The notes: generated from the letters alone by a model not told the origin. DNA of 64,000 nucleotides from Planctomycetaceae bacterium (GCA_024642205.1 JAHEBQ010000008.1:1-64000); one strand, 5' to 3'; positions 1-9,508 are shown, numbered from the stretch's first letter. Numbers and translations are program-made.

Positions 1-943
1 CTCACAAAGCCAATCGAAAAAAGCCGCCTACTCAAGACGGGCGAGCATTCCGGCGATACAAACGTCGGTGGAAGGTCGAGCGATCCATCAGCTGGATCCA
101 AAACTTCAGGCGACTTGTAACCAGGTATGAGTTCTATCATCATTTATTTCAAGGATTCGTTAACCTCGCTTGCCTCATCAACGTGGCAAAGAGGTTTTGA
201 AAGGCCCTCTAGCAGTTCTTCACGATGAACTTGAGATTTCTCTCATAATCAATGACGAACTGAATTTGCTCAAGGGGATGAAAGTCGTCAATCAGCAGAC
301 CTTCCGACGTTCCGGTTTGGATTCCACGAACACCAGTCGGGTAACGAACACCGATAATACGGTCGGCAGTTTGGAGACCAGGAACTTTCTTTGAAACATC
401 GAAGGGATCTGCAATCAAACCGTCGACCCACACCGAAAGAGCACACTGATTCGGGTAGTGCTTTCCGCTGCCCTCCGTTACGAAATCGCCAGTCAATGCC
501 TCATTCGCAGCCAGCAAAACAGTGACGATTGATATTCGGCTCACCGTCTGAACTATCCGTGGACTTCCGATTGATTTTGAATTTCGCCTTTTTTCGGCTT
601 GCGGTTTATCGTGCCCGAAGTGCGGCAAACCGGATGGAGGTCATGTCGGCTCAACGCCACGCACCGATTGGAACGATGCACGATTTCTGTTGCAAAAGCG
701 GTTCGTCACGCCGGTTTTCGGGCAGTCCATCCCAGAGCTTGCCGAGAAAGGAAGCGGCAATACAAAACCCGTCAGATTCAACGTCGAAAGCCGACAGACA
801 ATAAAGCTGGATATCGAGCAATTGGATTGGTGACGATTTTCTTCAATCAGGATCGGCAGTCGGATGCCGCTGGTCTGTTTTCTGAAACAACCCTAAATTG
901 ATGGGGTAAGCCTGATGCCAAACCATGAACAAGGTAACCTCCA
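1..943. other. Region without a convincing gene
   Basis: No recognisable protein family or RNA gene was found. The longest plausible reading frame is 209-628 on the minus strand (139 codons, TTG start, listed separately). Overlapping plus-strand frames at 529-804 and 599-901 have biased Arg/Ser/Gly composition typical of non-coding frames. The stretch may be a decayed gene or long spacer upstream of the aspartoacylase-like gene. Confidence 0.5.
209..628 (-). pseudogene. Possible small hypothetical protein or gene remnant
   Basis: An open frame of 139 codons with a TTG start and no visible Shine-Dalgarno. The first 45 residues are basic and uninformative. The C-terminal two thirds (from about residue 50) look more protein-like, with the string SVWVDGLIADPFDV and a closing FVIDYERNLKFIVKNC. 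I do not recognise a family. A bacterial signal peptide is not obvious. It could be the 3' end of a truncated gene or a chance frame; I would not rely on it. Confidence 0.2.
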
Positions 944-1951
944 TTGCTAGAATACAACGAACCCACCATTCGACGGCTTGATGTCAACGACTTTCCGCGA
1001 GGCGAAATATCTCGCGTCTGGTTACACATCATCAACAACGGAATCGGAGAACCGATTCGCATTCCCTTGATTATTGCCAGGGGCACAAAGGACGGACCAA
1101 TTTTCGGCGTAAGTTCGGCGTTGCATGGCAACGAATTGAATGGAATCGCCGTCGTTCAGCAGTTGTTTTCGGACCTGCAAATCAAACAGCTTTCCGGGAC
1201 GCTGGTCGGCGTACTGGTCGCCAATCCACCGGGACTGGTGCGCGAGCAACGCAATTTCAACGATGGTGTGGACTTGAACCACGTTGCTCCAGGCAATCCC
1301 AGGGGCAACATGAGCCAGCTTTTCATGCACCGTCTGGTTGATCGGATCATCGAGCGATTTGATTATCTCGTGGACCTTCACACCGCAAGCTTTGGACGAG
1401 TCAACACCTACTATGTTCGCGCGAACATGAAGGACAAGCATTCGGCGACGATGGCCCGGCTACAAAACCCCGAGATCATTCTCGACAACCCTCCCAACGA
1501 CTACACCCTGCGCGGCCATGCATCGGCGCGCGGAATTCATTCGATTACTCCCGAACTTCAAGATCCGCATCAGTTTCAACACGGTGTCATTGGACAATGC
1601 CTGGCCGGGATTCATAACCAGTTGATTTTCTTGAAAATGCTGCCCGGCACTTTGCTCAGCCCGTTGGAAAAGACCACCCTCTGCGACCGATCCTATTGGA
1701 CCTTCACCGACGAAGGAGGGTTCCTCAAGGTATTTCCTCATTTGGGGGAGATTGTTGAGAAAGGTCAGCCGATCGCTGAAGTACGAACGGTCTTCGGCAA
1801 AGTCGTCAAGACGTTTGACGCGCCTGAACGCGGAATCGTGATCGGCAAAAGTACGAATCCCATCAACCAATCCGGTAGCCGAATCCTGCATCTTGGCATC
1901 AATCCCCGCGAGATTGAATGCGTCATCGAGCATGCCGGATCTGCTCTTTGA
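944..1951 (+). CDS. Succinylglutamate desuccinylase/aspartoacylase-like zinc hydrolase
   Basis: A 335-residue protein of the AstE/AspA branch of the M14-like zinc carboxypeptidase fold. The zinc-binding HxxE is visible as HGNE (H61, E64) and the third ligand as DLHT (H146). The likely catalytic glutamate is E204 in SITPELQ. The C-terminal 80 residues form the small beta domain usual for this branch. The family removes N-acyl or N-succinyl groups from amino acids; the actual substrate is unknown. The motif usually read as DLNR is DLNH here (110-113), which may alter substrate carboxylate binding. The start is TTG at 944, because nearby ATGs at 901, 915 and 925 are out of frame. There is no signal peptide, so it is cytoplasmic. 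It lies 148 bp upstream of the AAA ATPase, same strand. Confidence 0.85.
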   Translation: MLEYNEPTIRRLDVNDFPRGEISRVWLHIINNGIGEPIRIPLIIARGTKDGPIFGVSSALHGNELNGIAVVQQLFSDLQIKQLSGTLVGVLVANPPGLVREQRNFNDGVDLNHVAPGNPRGNMSQLFMHRLVDRIIERFDYLVDLHTASFGRVNTYYVRANMKDKHSATMARLQNPEIILDNPPNDYTLRGHASARGIHSITPELQDPHQFQHGVIGQCLAGIHNQLIFLKMLPGTLLSPLEKTTLCDRSYWTFTDEGGFLKVFPHLGEIVEKGQPIAEVRTVFGKVVKTFDAPERGIVIGKSTNPINQSGSRILHLGINPREIECVIEHAGSAL

Positions 1952-2099
1952 ATTTCCGCGATGCCTGTTAAGCGACAAACGGACAATCAATCATGGATTC
2001 AGCCGAACCCGAAGTTCAAAATACTTGTCGTGACTCGGTCAGGATTCGGAACAACCTGCATGAACTGGTTTCAGACAATTCTTTTATTCAGAGGAAACC

Positions 2100-3536
2100 A
2101 TGGAATACTTTGGAGGGCTCTTGATCGGCCTGTTGCTTGGCAGTGGATTTACCTGTCTTGCGTTGCGATTCAGAACGAACCGACATAACAGCGATGTTCG
2201 CCAACCGGTGGTCGAAATGCTGAAATCGCATTTCCATCCGGTTGCCAGCGAAAACGTAACGATCTCGGAACGCAAGTTTCCGTTCCGGGTACGTGCCGAC
2301 CTGCAACGGGCAATTGACCGGTTGTTTACCGCAGAAACCCAAGTCATGCACTTTTGTGGAGTTCGCAAGGAATTCGCGCATGAAGGTATTTCGCTGACCG
2401 ACTGCATTGTCGAAAATTCTCACTACCCGACTTTGTCCGTTCCTCCAGAATACGAAGAGTTGGATATCGGTAATGATTCGCCGGTTCGAGTGCTGAAGGT
2501 CGGCCTTTGGTTGTTGGAGAAAAACAACATTCGGTTCGCCGTCTTGCTGTCGCCGGCTGGCAATTACGGACATGTTACAGGTATTCAGTTTCAGGTTGGC
2601 GCACCGAATTCACCGGACGGAACTCAAATCGTTCAGGAGTTCTTTCAGCACCTGGAGGTCGCAGTTCTCAAGGCCGAGTCTTACCGCGGAAAGGTACTTT
2701 CGCTTGAGCAGGCGGAACATTCATACACAGGCGAGTCCGCGGGTATCGCAGTACACAAACTACGAACCGTGGAACGGGATCAGGTCATCCTGCCGGAATC
2801 CACGTTGAAACTGCTCGAACGAAATGTGATTCAATTTGTTCGACAACGCAAGCAACTGGCGAGCTACAACCAGTCGACCAAGAAAGGCATCCTGTTTTAC
2901 GGCCCTCCTGGCACTGGGAAGACTCATACGATCCACTATCTCTCGCGTGCTCTCAACGATCACACGACACTGTTGATTTCCGCCGAACAAGTCGGTTTAT
3001 TGAGCGAATACATGACCTTGGCGCGACTGCTGCAACCCAGCATCGTAGTCATGGAGGATGTTGATTTGATCGCCCGGGACCGGGCCAGCATGAACAGCGC
3101 GTGCGAAGAAGTCATGTTGAATAAACTACTTAATGAAATGGACGGGTTGAAGCCGGATACTGATATCATCTTCATTCTGACGACGAATCGTCCGGAAACA
3201 CTGGAAGCTGCATTGGCATCGCGACCTGGACGGGTCGATCAGGCGATTGAATACCCACTTCCGGATGCCACCGGACGCAGCAAGCTTGTTCGGCTCTACT
3301 CGACCGGTATCAAACTCGCCGACACGGTGACGGAGGAAATTGTGCGACGAACCGAGGGGGTCAGTCCGGCATTCATCAAGGAACTGATGCGCAGGTCCGT
3401 GCAATTCCACGTTGAAAGAAATGGAAATGGGGAAGTCAGTCAATTCGACGTGACGTGTGCCCTCGACGAAATGCTCATAAATGGCGGAGTACTGAACCTA
3501 AAACTGTTGGGGGCTACCGCCGTCAACGAGCACTGA
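2100..3536 (+). CDS. Membrane-anchored AAA family ATPase
   Basis: A 478-residue protein with one AAA module in its C-terminal half. Walker A is GPPGTGKTH (268-276), Walker B is VVMEDVD (316-322), and the second region of homology with arginine fingers is ASRPGRVDQ. The N-terminus (3-22) is a glycine/leucine-rich hydrophobic segment, so it is probably tethered to the inner membrane with the ATPase in the cytoplasm. Residues 30-250 form a domain I do not recognise. There is no HEXXH zinc-protease motif after the AAA module, so it is not FtsH; a substrate-remodelling role is inferred. The start is well supported: GAGG at 2091-2094 precedes the ATG by five bases. Its only close neighbour is the upstream aspartoacylase-like gene. 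Confidence 0.85.
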   Translation: MEYFGGLLIGLLLGSGFTCLALRFRTNRHNSDVRQPVVEMLKSHFHPVASENVTISERKFPFRVRADLQRAIDRLFTAETQVMHFCGVRKEFAHEGISLTDCIVENSHYPTLSVPPEYEELDIGNDSPVRVLKVGLWLLEKNNIRFAVLLSPAGNYGHVTGIQFQVGAPNSPDGTQIVQEFFQHLEVAVLKAESYRGKVLSLEQAEHSYTGESAGIAVHKLRTVERDQVILPESTLKLLERNVIQFVRQRKQLASYNQSTKKGILFYGPPGTGKTHTIHYLSRALNDHTTLLISAEQVGLLSEYMTLARLLQPSIVVMEDVDLIARDRASMNSACEEVMLNKLLNEMDGLKPDTDIIFILTTNRPETLEAALASRPGRVDQAIEYPLPDATGRSKLVRLYSTGIKLADTVTEEIVRRTEGVSPAFIKELMRRSVQFHVERNGNGEVSQFDVTCALDEMLINGGVLNLKLLGATAVNEH

Positions 3537-3582
3537 TCATAATCGATGCTCCGATGTATTGATCACTGTTGAGGATTGGGAA

Positions 3583-3596
3583 CCCGGTCTTCCGGG
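3583..3596. terminator. Short GC-rich hairpin after the AAA gene
   Basis: CCCGG-TCTT-CCGGG forms a tight stem-loop, with ATTG/CAAT able to pair further out across a four-base bulge. It lies between the AAA ATPase stop and the next start. No T-run follows, so it is only a weak terminator or an mRNA end-stabilising hairpin. Confidence 0.25.
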
Positions 3597-3689
3597 CAAT
3601 TTGCGTTGCCGTTTGGCAGAAGGCTAGGCCAGAACACCAGTCCTCTGGTGAAGTTTTCTGCAAACCTTCGACGGATATGGAAACAGCCC

Positions 3690-5189
3690 ATGCCCCCTCG
3701 ATTCTTCTTGATCACGGTGTCCTGGTTGGTATTGGGCCTTGCTCAACTGGCGAAAACCCAGGCAGACGAGCAGACTGGATGGATGCAGTACCGCGGCCCA
3801 GACGGGGCAGGGCGTTACCTTGCGCCCGATCCGTTGCCGGAGAAACTGGATTTTGATTCGAATCTAATCTGGAAAATCAGGATCGCTCAGGGTCATTCGT
3901 CTCCCATTGTCGTCCAGAACTCGATTGTTTTGACTGGATACGAACCCGGAAAATTGTCGACGTTGTGTTTCGAACTGGACACGGGGAAACTCCGTTGGCA
4001 GCGCGACCTTGAAGTCAAGGTATTTGAACGAACTCATCCGCAACACGGTCCCGCGACACCCACACCCGTGAGCGACGGGAAACGGATCTTTGCAACCTTT
4101 GGTTCCTTTGGAGTCGTCGCATACGATTTAGACGGAACCGAGTTATGGCGTGATGAAAAAAGGCTCCACCGAAACATGTTCGGATCGGCAAGTTCACCGA
4201 TCATCGTCGATCGTAAGCTGTTAGTTTTCGCGGGAAACGAAGACGAATCGCTTTTACAGGCTCTCGATCCATTGACAGGTAAAGTCATTTGGGAACGACG
4301 CAAACCGGGACCAGCGTCGAGTTGGTCAACGCCCGTCGTTTGGACCAAAGGGGCCGACACCACGGTATTGGTTTACGAGCCGTTTCATCTACGTTGTATT
4401 TCGATGGTCGACGGGCGCGAAATATGGTCCGTTCCCGGGCTCGCCGACGAACCAATCACCCTTCCGCAGGTCAACCATGGATTGATTATCACGACGTCCT
4501 ACAACATGCGATTGAACAACGAGGTAATCGGATTACCGAGTTTCGAAGCATTGCTTGAACAATGCGATGTCGACGGTGACGGGATGATTGACCTGGAAGA
4601 ATCCAAATCCAACCAAAGCGTTTTGTCGCGTCCCGATGCTGACGGTCAGGGAGATCATCCGTTGAGAATGTTCTTCCGGGAGATGGATGCAAACAAGGAC
4701 GGAAGAATTCAGACCGACGAGTATCCGCGTCTCAAGGCCTGGGTTGATTCGTTCGAGCACGCCAACGGCTTCATCGCGTTGAGGCCCGGCGAACAGAATA
4801 CCGTCCCGAAACTTGCCTGGCAGCATGAAGTCGGAGTTCCCGAATGCCCCAGTCCAATTGTACTGGATGGCAAACTGTTTGCTGTGAGAAATGGGGGCGT
4901 CGTGACTTGCCTGGACGCTGAAACGGGAAAACTCTTGTTTCAAGAACGGCTCGCGTCCGGCGGTCCCTACTATGCCGGAATTGTGTCTGGCGACAAGAAG
5001 ATTTACCTTGCTTCGCAACGAGGACGATTAACCATTTTATCGACGAGTGAACAGCCCCGGGTGCTGGCGACGGCCGATTTGGGAGAATCGGTTCATGCGA
5101 CACCGGTGCTTGCATCAGGTTATTTGATTGTCAGAAGTCAAAACCAGCTTTGGCTTTTCGGTGGTCCGCCGGACCGCAAAAAAGAATGA
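3690..5189 (+). CDS. Secreted PQQ-like beta-propeller protein with two EF-hands
   Basis: A protein of 499 residues from the ATG at 3690. An upstream in-frame ATG at 3576 would add 38 residues in front of what is clearly a signal peptide (LITVSWLVLGLAQLAKTQA), so 3690 is preferred. The mature part opens with WMQYRGPDGAGRY and carries repeated blades of the type LDPLTGKVIWERR and LDAETGKLLF, as in PQQ-like/PQQ_2 repeat domains. An EF-hand pair is inserted in the middle: DVDGDGMIDLEE from residue 293 and DANKDGRIQTDE from 333, both with full calcium-ligand patterns. Such proteins are common in planctomycetes and mostly uncharacterised; no dehydrogenase activity can be claimed. It is probably co-transcribed with the next propeller gene, 46 bp downstream. 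Confidence 0.88.
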   Translation: MPPRFFLITVSWLVLGLAQLAKTQADEQTGWMQYRGPDGAGRYLAPDPLPEKLDFDSNLIWKIRIAQGHSSPIVVQNSIVLTGYEPGKLSTLCFELDTGKLRWQRDLEVKVFERTHPQHGPATPTPVSDGKRIFATFGSFGVVAYDLDGTELWRDEKRLHRNMFGSASSPIIVDRKLLVFAGNEDESLLQALDPLTGKVIWERRKPGPASSWSTPVVWTKGADTTVLVYEPFHLRCISMVDGREIWSVPGLADEPITLPQVNHGLIITTSYNMRLNNEVIGLPSFEALLEQCDVDGDGMIDLEESKSNQSVLSRPDADGQGDHPLRMFFREMDANKDGRIQTDEYPRLKAWVDSFEHANGFIALRPGEQNTVPKLAWQHEVGVPECPSPIVLDGKLFAVRNGGVVTCLDAETGKLLFQERLASGGPYYAGIVSGDKKIYLASQRGRLTILSTSEQPRVLATADLGESVHATPVLASGYLIVRSQNQLWLFGGPPDRKKE

Positions 5190-5235
5190 GTTACAAGCTT
5201 TTGTGAAAAGCCGCCGAACTTTCAGGAACAATACG

Positions 5236-6639
5236 ATGACATCTCGCGTTCCCATTTTTCTTGTTCTGTTGTCGATTGCATGGGTCGGGATCCCACGATC
5301 ATCCTGCTTGACCCGGGCGGACGATTGGCCCCACTGGATGGGACCGAGACATGATGGAGTTTGGCGCGAAAGCGGCATTCTGGATACTTTTCCGGAAGGA
5401 GGTCCGAATGTTCTCTGGCGGGCGAAAATTGGTCAGGGCCACGCGGGACCGGCCGTCGTGGGTGATCGACTTTACGTCATGGACCGAGTGGTTGGTAATC
5501 GATTGGTCGAAGGGGACAAACCACAAACGCCAGGACCACGATCAATCCCCGGCAGCGAGCGGGTGATCTGCATGGATGTCAAGTCCGGCGACACGGTGTG
5601 GACGTACGAATATGACTGTCCTTACCAAATCGCCTACCCGACCGGCCCTCGCTGCACGCCAGCTGTCGATACCGAATATGTTTATACACTTGGAGCGATG
5701 GGAAAACTGATATGCTTGCGGGCGGCCACTGGCGACGTTGTCTGGGAGAAAAATCTGACGGACGATTACGATACGAAACCGCCGTTGTGGGGATTTGCCT
5801 CCCATCCCTATGTCGATGGAAACAGGCTTTTGGTCGCGGTTGGCGGGAAAGGTTCCGGGATCGTCGCATTTGACAAGAAAACCGGCGCCGAAATCTGGAG
5901 ATCGGTCACGACCGCCGACATCGGTTACGCCCCGTTGGTCATCTTCGAACACACCGACGGCAGGCAGCTTATTTACTGGCACACCGAGTCGATTGATTCG
6001 CTCGATCCGGAGACTGGCAAACGGTTTTGGAGTGTCAAGTTTCCGGAAGAAAAAAACGAATCGCAAGTGTCCGTTGCCACTCCCCGCATTTTTGGAAACA
6101 GGCTTTTGATTTGTGAATACTACAAGGGTACGGTTCTGCTGGAAATCGGCTCAAATCCTCCGTCGGTCACACAACTCAGGCGAAGTTACAAAACTGATCC
6201 TAGAAACCGCTCGACCCTCAATACCTTGATGACGACGCCGCTGGTCAAAAACGGGTTTGCCTACAGCGTGGCCAATGACACAAAAGACAACGGTCTTTTC
6301 CGTTGCATCGAAATTGAATCGGGAGAGGTAAAATGGACCAAACCTGATTGGATGGGGTCGAAACCGGTAATCTTTTCGACTGCCTTTATCGTGGAGCATG
6401 AAGACAGGAATTTCATCTTCAACGATGCGGGTGAATTGATGATTGTCAAGCTATCACCGGATGGATTCGAGGAAATCGACCGCGCCGCATTGATCAAGCC
6501 AACGGGTGTCACTCGCGGGCGTGACATTGTTTGGTGTCATCCGGCGTTTTCAAACGGTCGAATGTACGTTCGAAACGATGAGGAGATTATCTGTGTTGAC
6601 CTGCGGAAGACCGGGGCTTCCACCCAATCGGAGAAATAG
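5236..6639 (+). CDS. Secreted PQQ-like beta-propeller protein
   Basis: A protein of 467 residues from ATG 5236. The frame stays open upstream to 5128, but that overlaps the preceding gene, and the signal peptide begins at 5236 (SRVPIFLVLLSIAWVGIP). The mature N-terminus DDWPHWMGPRHDGVWRE is the hallmark opening of planctomycete outer-membrane-type PQQ propellers. Propeller repeats follow, such as MDVKSGDTVWTYEY, LRAATGDVVWEKNL and FDKKTGAEIWRS. No EF-hand is inserted, unlike its neighbour. It is probably exported and folds as a seven- or eight-bladed propeller; the ligand is unknown. Same strand and closely spaced with the upstream paralogue, so a two-gene operon is likely. Confidence 0.88.
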   Translation: MTSRVPIFLVLLSIAWVGIPRSSCLTRADDWPHWMGPRHDGVWRESGILDTFPEGGPNVLWRAKIGQGHAGPAVVGDRLYVMDRVVGNRLVEGDKPQTPGPRSIPGSERVICMDVKSGDTVWTYEYDCPYQIAYPTGPRCTPAVDTEYVYTLGAMGKLICLRAATGDVVWEKNLTDDYDTKPPLWGFASHPYVDGNRLLVAVGGKGSGIVAFDKKTGAEIWRSVTTADIGYAPLVIFEHTDGRQLIYWHTESIDSLDPETGKRFWSVKFPEEKNESQVSVATPRIFGNRLLICEYYKGTVLLEIGSNPPSVTQLRRSYKTDPRNRSTLNTLMTTPLVKNGFAYSVANDTKDNGLFRCIEIESGEVKWTKPDWMGSKPVIFSTAFIVEHEDRNFIFNDAGELMIVKLSPDGFEEIDRAALIKPTGVTRGRDIVWCHPAFSNGRMYVRNDEEIICVDLRKTGASTQSEK

Positions 6640-6949
6640 GCATTGCACGCTTACGCAATCCATCGCCAATTGTGCTCTGGCTTCCTGTTGGTGGAATCAT
6701 GGGCTGCTACGACGCGTTGAATCGATCACGGCAGAGTCGTTAACCGCTAATCTCAATCCAAAGTAAGAAACGATGACAAACCAGGAGCAGTTGGGGCTTG
6801 AATCATTCAAGCAATTTGAGCGACCGTAGTTTTGTGCCAGTTGCCAGGTCGCATTCGCCAACATTTTGAGGTCTTAAAGAGGCTTGGGTGACAAAACCTC
6901 AAATTCCAGCAGCGCCGCTGGGAGCCGATCAACTGGATACGAAAACCAG
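6640..6949. other. Spacer between convergent genes
   Basis: 310 bp between the propeller gene (+) and the isocitrate lyase-like gene (-), both of which end here. No gene is visible. It holds a near-perfect palindrome at 6796-6812. Confidence 0.6.
6796..6812. terminator. Palindrome between convergent genes, possible bidirectional terminator
   Basis: GCTTGAATCATTCAAGC is an inverted repeat with arms of 7-8 bp and almost no loop. Its position between two converging transcription units suits termination in both directions, but the stem is AT-rich and only short T-rich stretches flank it. Confidence 0.3.
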
Positions 6950-7813
6950 CTATTTAACACCATATTTCTCCGCAATTGCGTATTTCTCTTCGACGCCGAT
7001 GAGTTCATTGAATCGTGAAAAATTCATCAGCTCCTGTTTGGCACCCAACGTGGTGCCGTCAGCCTTGAGTTTCGCGTAAATCGAATCGACAGCGGCAGCG
7101 GCAGCGTAAAGCCCGCACAGCGGATAGAGAATCAGCTGAAAACCCATTTCTGCAAGCTCTTTCTGTTGCAGAACCGGCGTCATTCCCCCTTCGATCATGT
7201 TGGCAACCAGAGGTCCTTCGACTCGCCTGCCGATTTCCGCAAGCTGCTCCATGCTACCGGGCGCCTCGATAAAGCTGGCATCCGCGCCCACAGTTCGAGC
7301 GGCTTCGACACGTGCGATGGCCTCATCAAGACCGAGTACCTGCTCTGCATCGGTGCGAGCGACGATAAAAAAGTCGCGCCCGTTTCGTGCATCGACGGCC
7401 GCGCGAATTTTCTGAACATACTCGTCACGGTCTATCAACTTTTTGCCACGCATGTGTCCACATTTTTTTGGCCATTGCTGATCTTCGAGGAAACATCCCG
7501 CGGCACCGGCGTTGATCAAGTCGTTCACGGTGCGGTATACGTTCAGCGGATTTCCATACCCGGTGTCTGCATCAACGATGATCGGAATGTCAACGCTGTT
7601 GCAAATCGCCTGAGCCGCCACAGTGATTTCCGTTTGTGTGAGCAATCCAAAATCGGGTTCGCCGATCCGGGTCGCCGCCACCGAATAGCCGGAAATAAAG
7701 GCCATTGGGAAGCCATTTTTTTCAGCAATCGCGGCCGACAACGCGTCGAAGACTCCCGGAAAAGCCAGGGATCCGACTTGACCGAGAATTTGATGAATAC
7801 GTGTTTCAAACAT
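6950..7813 (-). CDS. Isocitrate lyase/PEP mutase superfamily C-C lyase
   Basis: A protein of 287 residues from the ATG at 7813. Longer in-frame readings to 7903 add a stretch with no family similarity. The fold family is clear: SGYSVAATRIGEPD near 41, the metal-site motif DADTGYGNP (81-89), EDQ (110-112) and the signature KKCGH (116-120) of isocitrate lyase/2-methylisocitrate lyase/oxaloacetate hydrolase enzymes, followed by ARTDA. At this length it is not the glyoxylate-cycle isocitrate lyase but belongs with the short PrpB/PEP mutase-like lyases, which use Mg2+ to cleave or form C-C or C-P bonds on small carboxylic acids. No prpC or prpD neighbour is present, so methylcitrate-cycle membership is not supported. 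Last gene of a cupin/beta-lactamase-like/lyase series, with 95 bp before it. Confidence 0.85.
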   Translation of the reverse strand: MFETRIHQILGQVGSLAFPGVFDALSAAIAEKNGFPMAFISGYSVAATRIGEPDFGLLTQTEITVAAQAICNSVDIPIIVDADTGYGNPLNVYRTVNDLINAGAAGCFLEDQQWPKKCGHMRGKKLIDRDEYVQKIRAAVDARNGRDFFIVARTDAEQVLGLDEAIARVEAARTVGADASFIEAPGSMEQLAEIGRRVEGPLVANMIEGGMTPVLQQKELAEMGFQLILYPLCGLYAAAAAVDSIYAKLKADGTTLGAKQELMNFSRFNELIGVEEKYAIAEKYGVK

Positions 7814-7908
7814 GATCCGCGTTTCCTGGACTGTGAGTTGGCGTTGAATGACTTGTTGATTGAACGTATTCCGACGAAAAGCAGTCGGCAGGGCAACGCC
7901 CACTCGGA

Positions 7909-9102
7909 TTACGGATGGTTGCTCCCATGCTCCGCCACGATTCTGGCAAAGTTAATGACATTTTCGTGGTTTTTTCGCGACGAGCCTTCATCCGTATTCA
8001 TTTGATACGCCAGGGAAAAACCGTGAAGCCGCGAGAATTCGATTTGCGTGAGGTAGCCCGGCATCATTCCAGCGTGCCCCAGGAATTCACCAATCTCCGA
8101 TTGCCACACAAATGTTCCCAGGCCATAGCCCTGCTTGGCTGGTTTTCCGGTTCGAAAGTCAACGGGCTGAATCATCTGCGAGTAAATCTTACTGTCGAGC
8201 ACCTCGCCACTGTGCAGCGCCCGAATCCATTTTGCCAAATCTCCGGCACTTGCCATGAATCCGCCGCCACACCATTCAAAGCTGGGGTTGAGCACATAAC
8301 TTCCGTTTTCGACCGTCTTGGTGGGGAGCCCGAAAGGGTTATTTTTTCCAATGTATCCCTGCATCAACCCAGGTAGCCTGGCCTGAGTCGTCGGAACTGT
8401 TTTTTTGAGTTTCAAAGGCTGCAAAAGCCTGCGTTGCGTTTCATCATAGAACGAATTTCCGGTGACCTTCTCAATAATCAATCCGAGAACCATGTAATTG
8501 GTATCACTATACCCCCAGCCTTCACCAACCTTGTGCTTGGGTTCGGTGTCCAGAATGACCGAAATGCACTCGCGAGGCGAGTGCGATTTCATCGGAGCCT
8601 CCTTGATATCCGCCAGAAATTTCTTGGCAAAGACATAACGCGGCAACCCGCTCGTATGATTCATTAACGATCGGATCGTAAGCGCCTCGGCATTGGGTAG
8701 TCTCGAAAACCAGCTCTGATCCGAATCACTGAAATACTTGCTAACCGAATCATCGAGCTGGATCTTCCCTTCGGATACCAATTGCAGTGCGACCGCCGAG
8801 ACAAATGTCTTTCCCGTACTTCCAATCATCATCTGACCGTCAATGGACATCGGGGTCCTGGATTCGAGATCTTCGAAACCGGACGCAAGGTTGACCAATC
8901 CTCCATCGGGCAAACAAATCGCCAATGTGGCACCTGGCAACTTTTCTTCCGCTACGACAGTGTCCAGCGCCAACTGTAATTCAACCCGCAATTGAACCAG
9001 GTTGTTGACAGGCTTGTTTTCCTGACAGCTGGCAACGCCAGCTTGCCAGGCTAGAAGCGACTGCAACACAATCATAGACGTCAAAAAAAATCTGGCTCGC
9101 AT
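7909..9102 (-). CDS. Exported class C beta-lactamase-like serine hydrolase
   Basis: A protein of 397 residues from ATG 9102. Farther upstream in-frame starts would overlap the cupin gene, and a signal peptide begins here (RARFFLTSMIVLQSLLAW). The active-site serine motif SxxK is STGK (95-98), the second motif is YSD (198-200) within GYSDTNYMVLG, and the KTG-equivalent is the HAG of LGHAGMMPG near the C-terminus. This is the set found in the beta-lactamase/D-alanyl-D-alanine carboxypeptidase/esterase family (Pfam Beta-lactamase), where the third motif is often HxG. Most members are peptidases or esterases rather than resistance enzymes, and substrate cannot be inferred. It is 25 bp downstream of the cupin gene, probably co-transcribed. 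Confidence 0.87.
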   Translation of the reverse strand: MRARFFLTSMIVLQSLLAWQAGVASCQENKPVNNLVQLRVELQLALDTVVAEEKLPGATLAICLPDGGLVNLASGFEDLESRTPMSIDGQMMIGSTGKTFVSAVALQLVSEGKIQLDDSVSKYFSDSDQSWFSRLPNAEALTIRSLMNHTSGLPRYVFAKKFLADIKEAPMKSHSPRECISVILDTEPKHKVGEGWGYSDTNYMVLGLIIEKVTGNSFYDETQRRLLQPLKLKKTVPTTQARLPGLMQGYIGKNNPFGLPTKTVENGSYVLNPSFEWCGGGFMASAGDLAKWIRALHSGEVLDSKIYSQMIQPVDFRTGKPAKQGYGLGTFVWQSEIGEFLGHAGMMPGYLTQIEFSRLHGFSLAYQMNTDEGSSRKNHENVINFARIVAEHGSNHP

Positions 9103-9127
9103 TGTATCTACCTTCCTTGAAATCAAT

Positions 9128-9508
9128 TCACTCATTATCCCGGTTGACCGTGTTCGGCGAAAACGCTGGAAGGCAAATTGCCACATATTCAGCCCCGCCA
9201 GTTTCGGGAGTACTGTATCGAATCCATTCCCCCGCTTCACAGATCACACCTTGACCTGCTTGAACCATGAATTCGCCATCTCTCGATTCGACGCGAAGGC
9301 TGCCGTTGATGACAATCGTGCACTCACGAAAACCAGGCGTTTGTCCCGGCTCGAACCAACCCTCGGGGGATTTCATTATTGCCACGCTCAGTTGCTCATC
9401 GCCTGTGTTGACCCTGCCAACAAATTCTTCGATCCGCTTGGGCTTGTTCCCGGCGGCTTCGATTACGGTCGGCGATCCAATCAACTGTGGCATCGTATTA
9501 CTCGGCAT
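9128..9508 (-). CDS. Small cupin-domain protein
   Basis: A protein of 126 residues with a single cupin fold. Motif 1 region: PEGWFEPGQTPGFRECTIVI, where the usual metal-binding histidines are largely missing and the E of RECT remains. Motif 2 region: VQAGQGVICEAGEW. It is probably a cytoplasmic small-molecule binding or isomerase-like protein; loss of His ligands suggests metal binding may be altered or absent. First gene of a three-gene minus-strand series with the serine hydrolase and the lyase. Start ATG at 9508; no strong Shine-Dalgarno seen. Confidence 0.75.
   Translation of the reverse strand: MPSNTMPQLIGSPTVIEAAGNKPKRIEEFVGRVNTGDEQLSVAIMKSPEGWFEPGQTPGFRECTIVINGSLRVESRDGEFMVQAGQGVICEAGEWIRYSTPETGGAEYVAICLPAFSPNTVNRDNE

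Noticed and set aside
6950-7813. Calling the lyase prpB or aceA
   Set aside because: It is too short for aceA, and no methylcitrate-cycle gene is nearby for prpB; the subfamily cannot be separated by eye.
7166-8005. A 279-codon plus-strand frame over the lyase gene
   Set aside because: It is antisense to the well-supported isocitrate lyase-like gene and has no recognisable domain.
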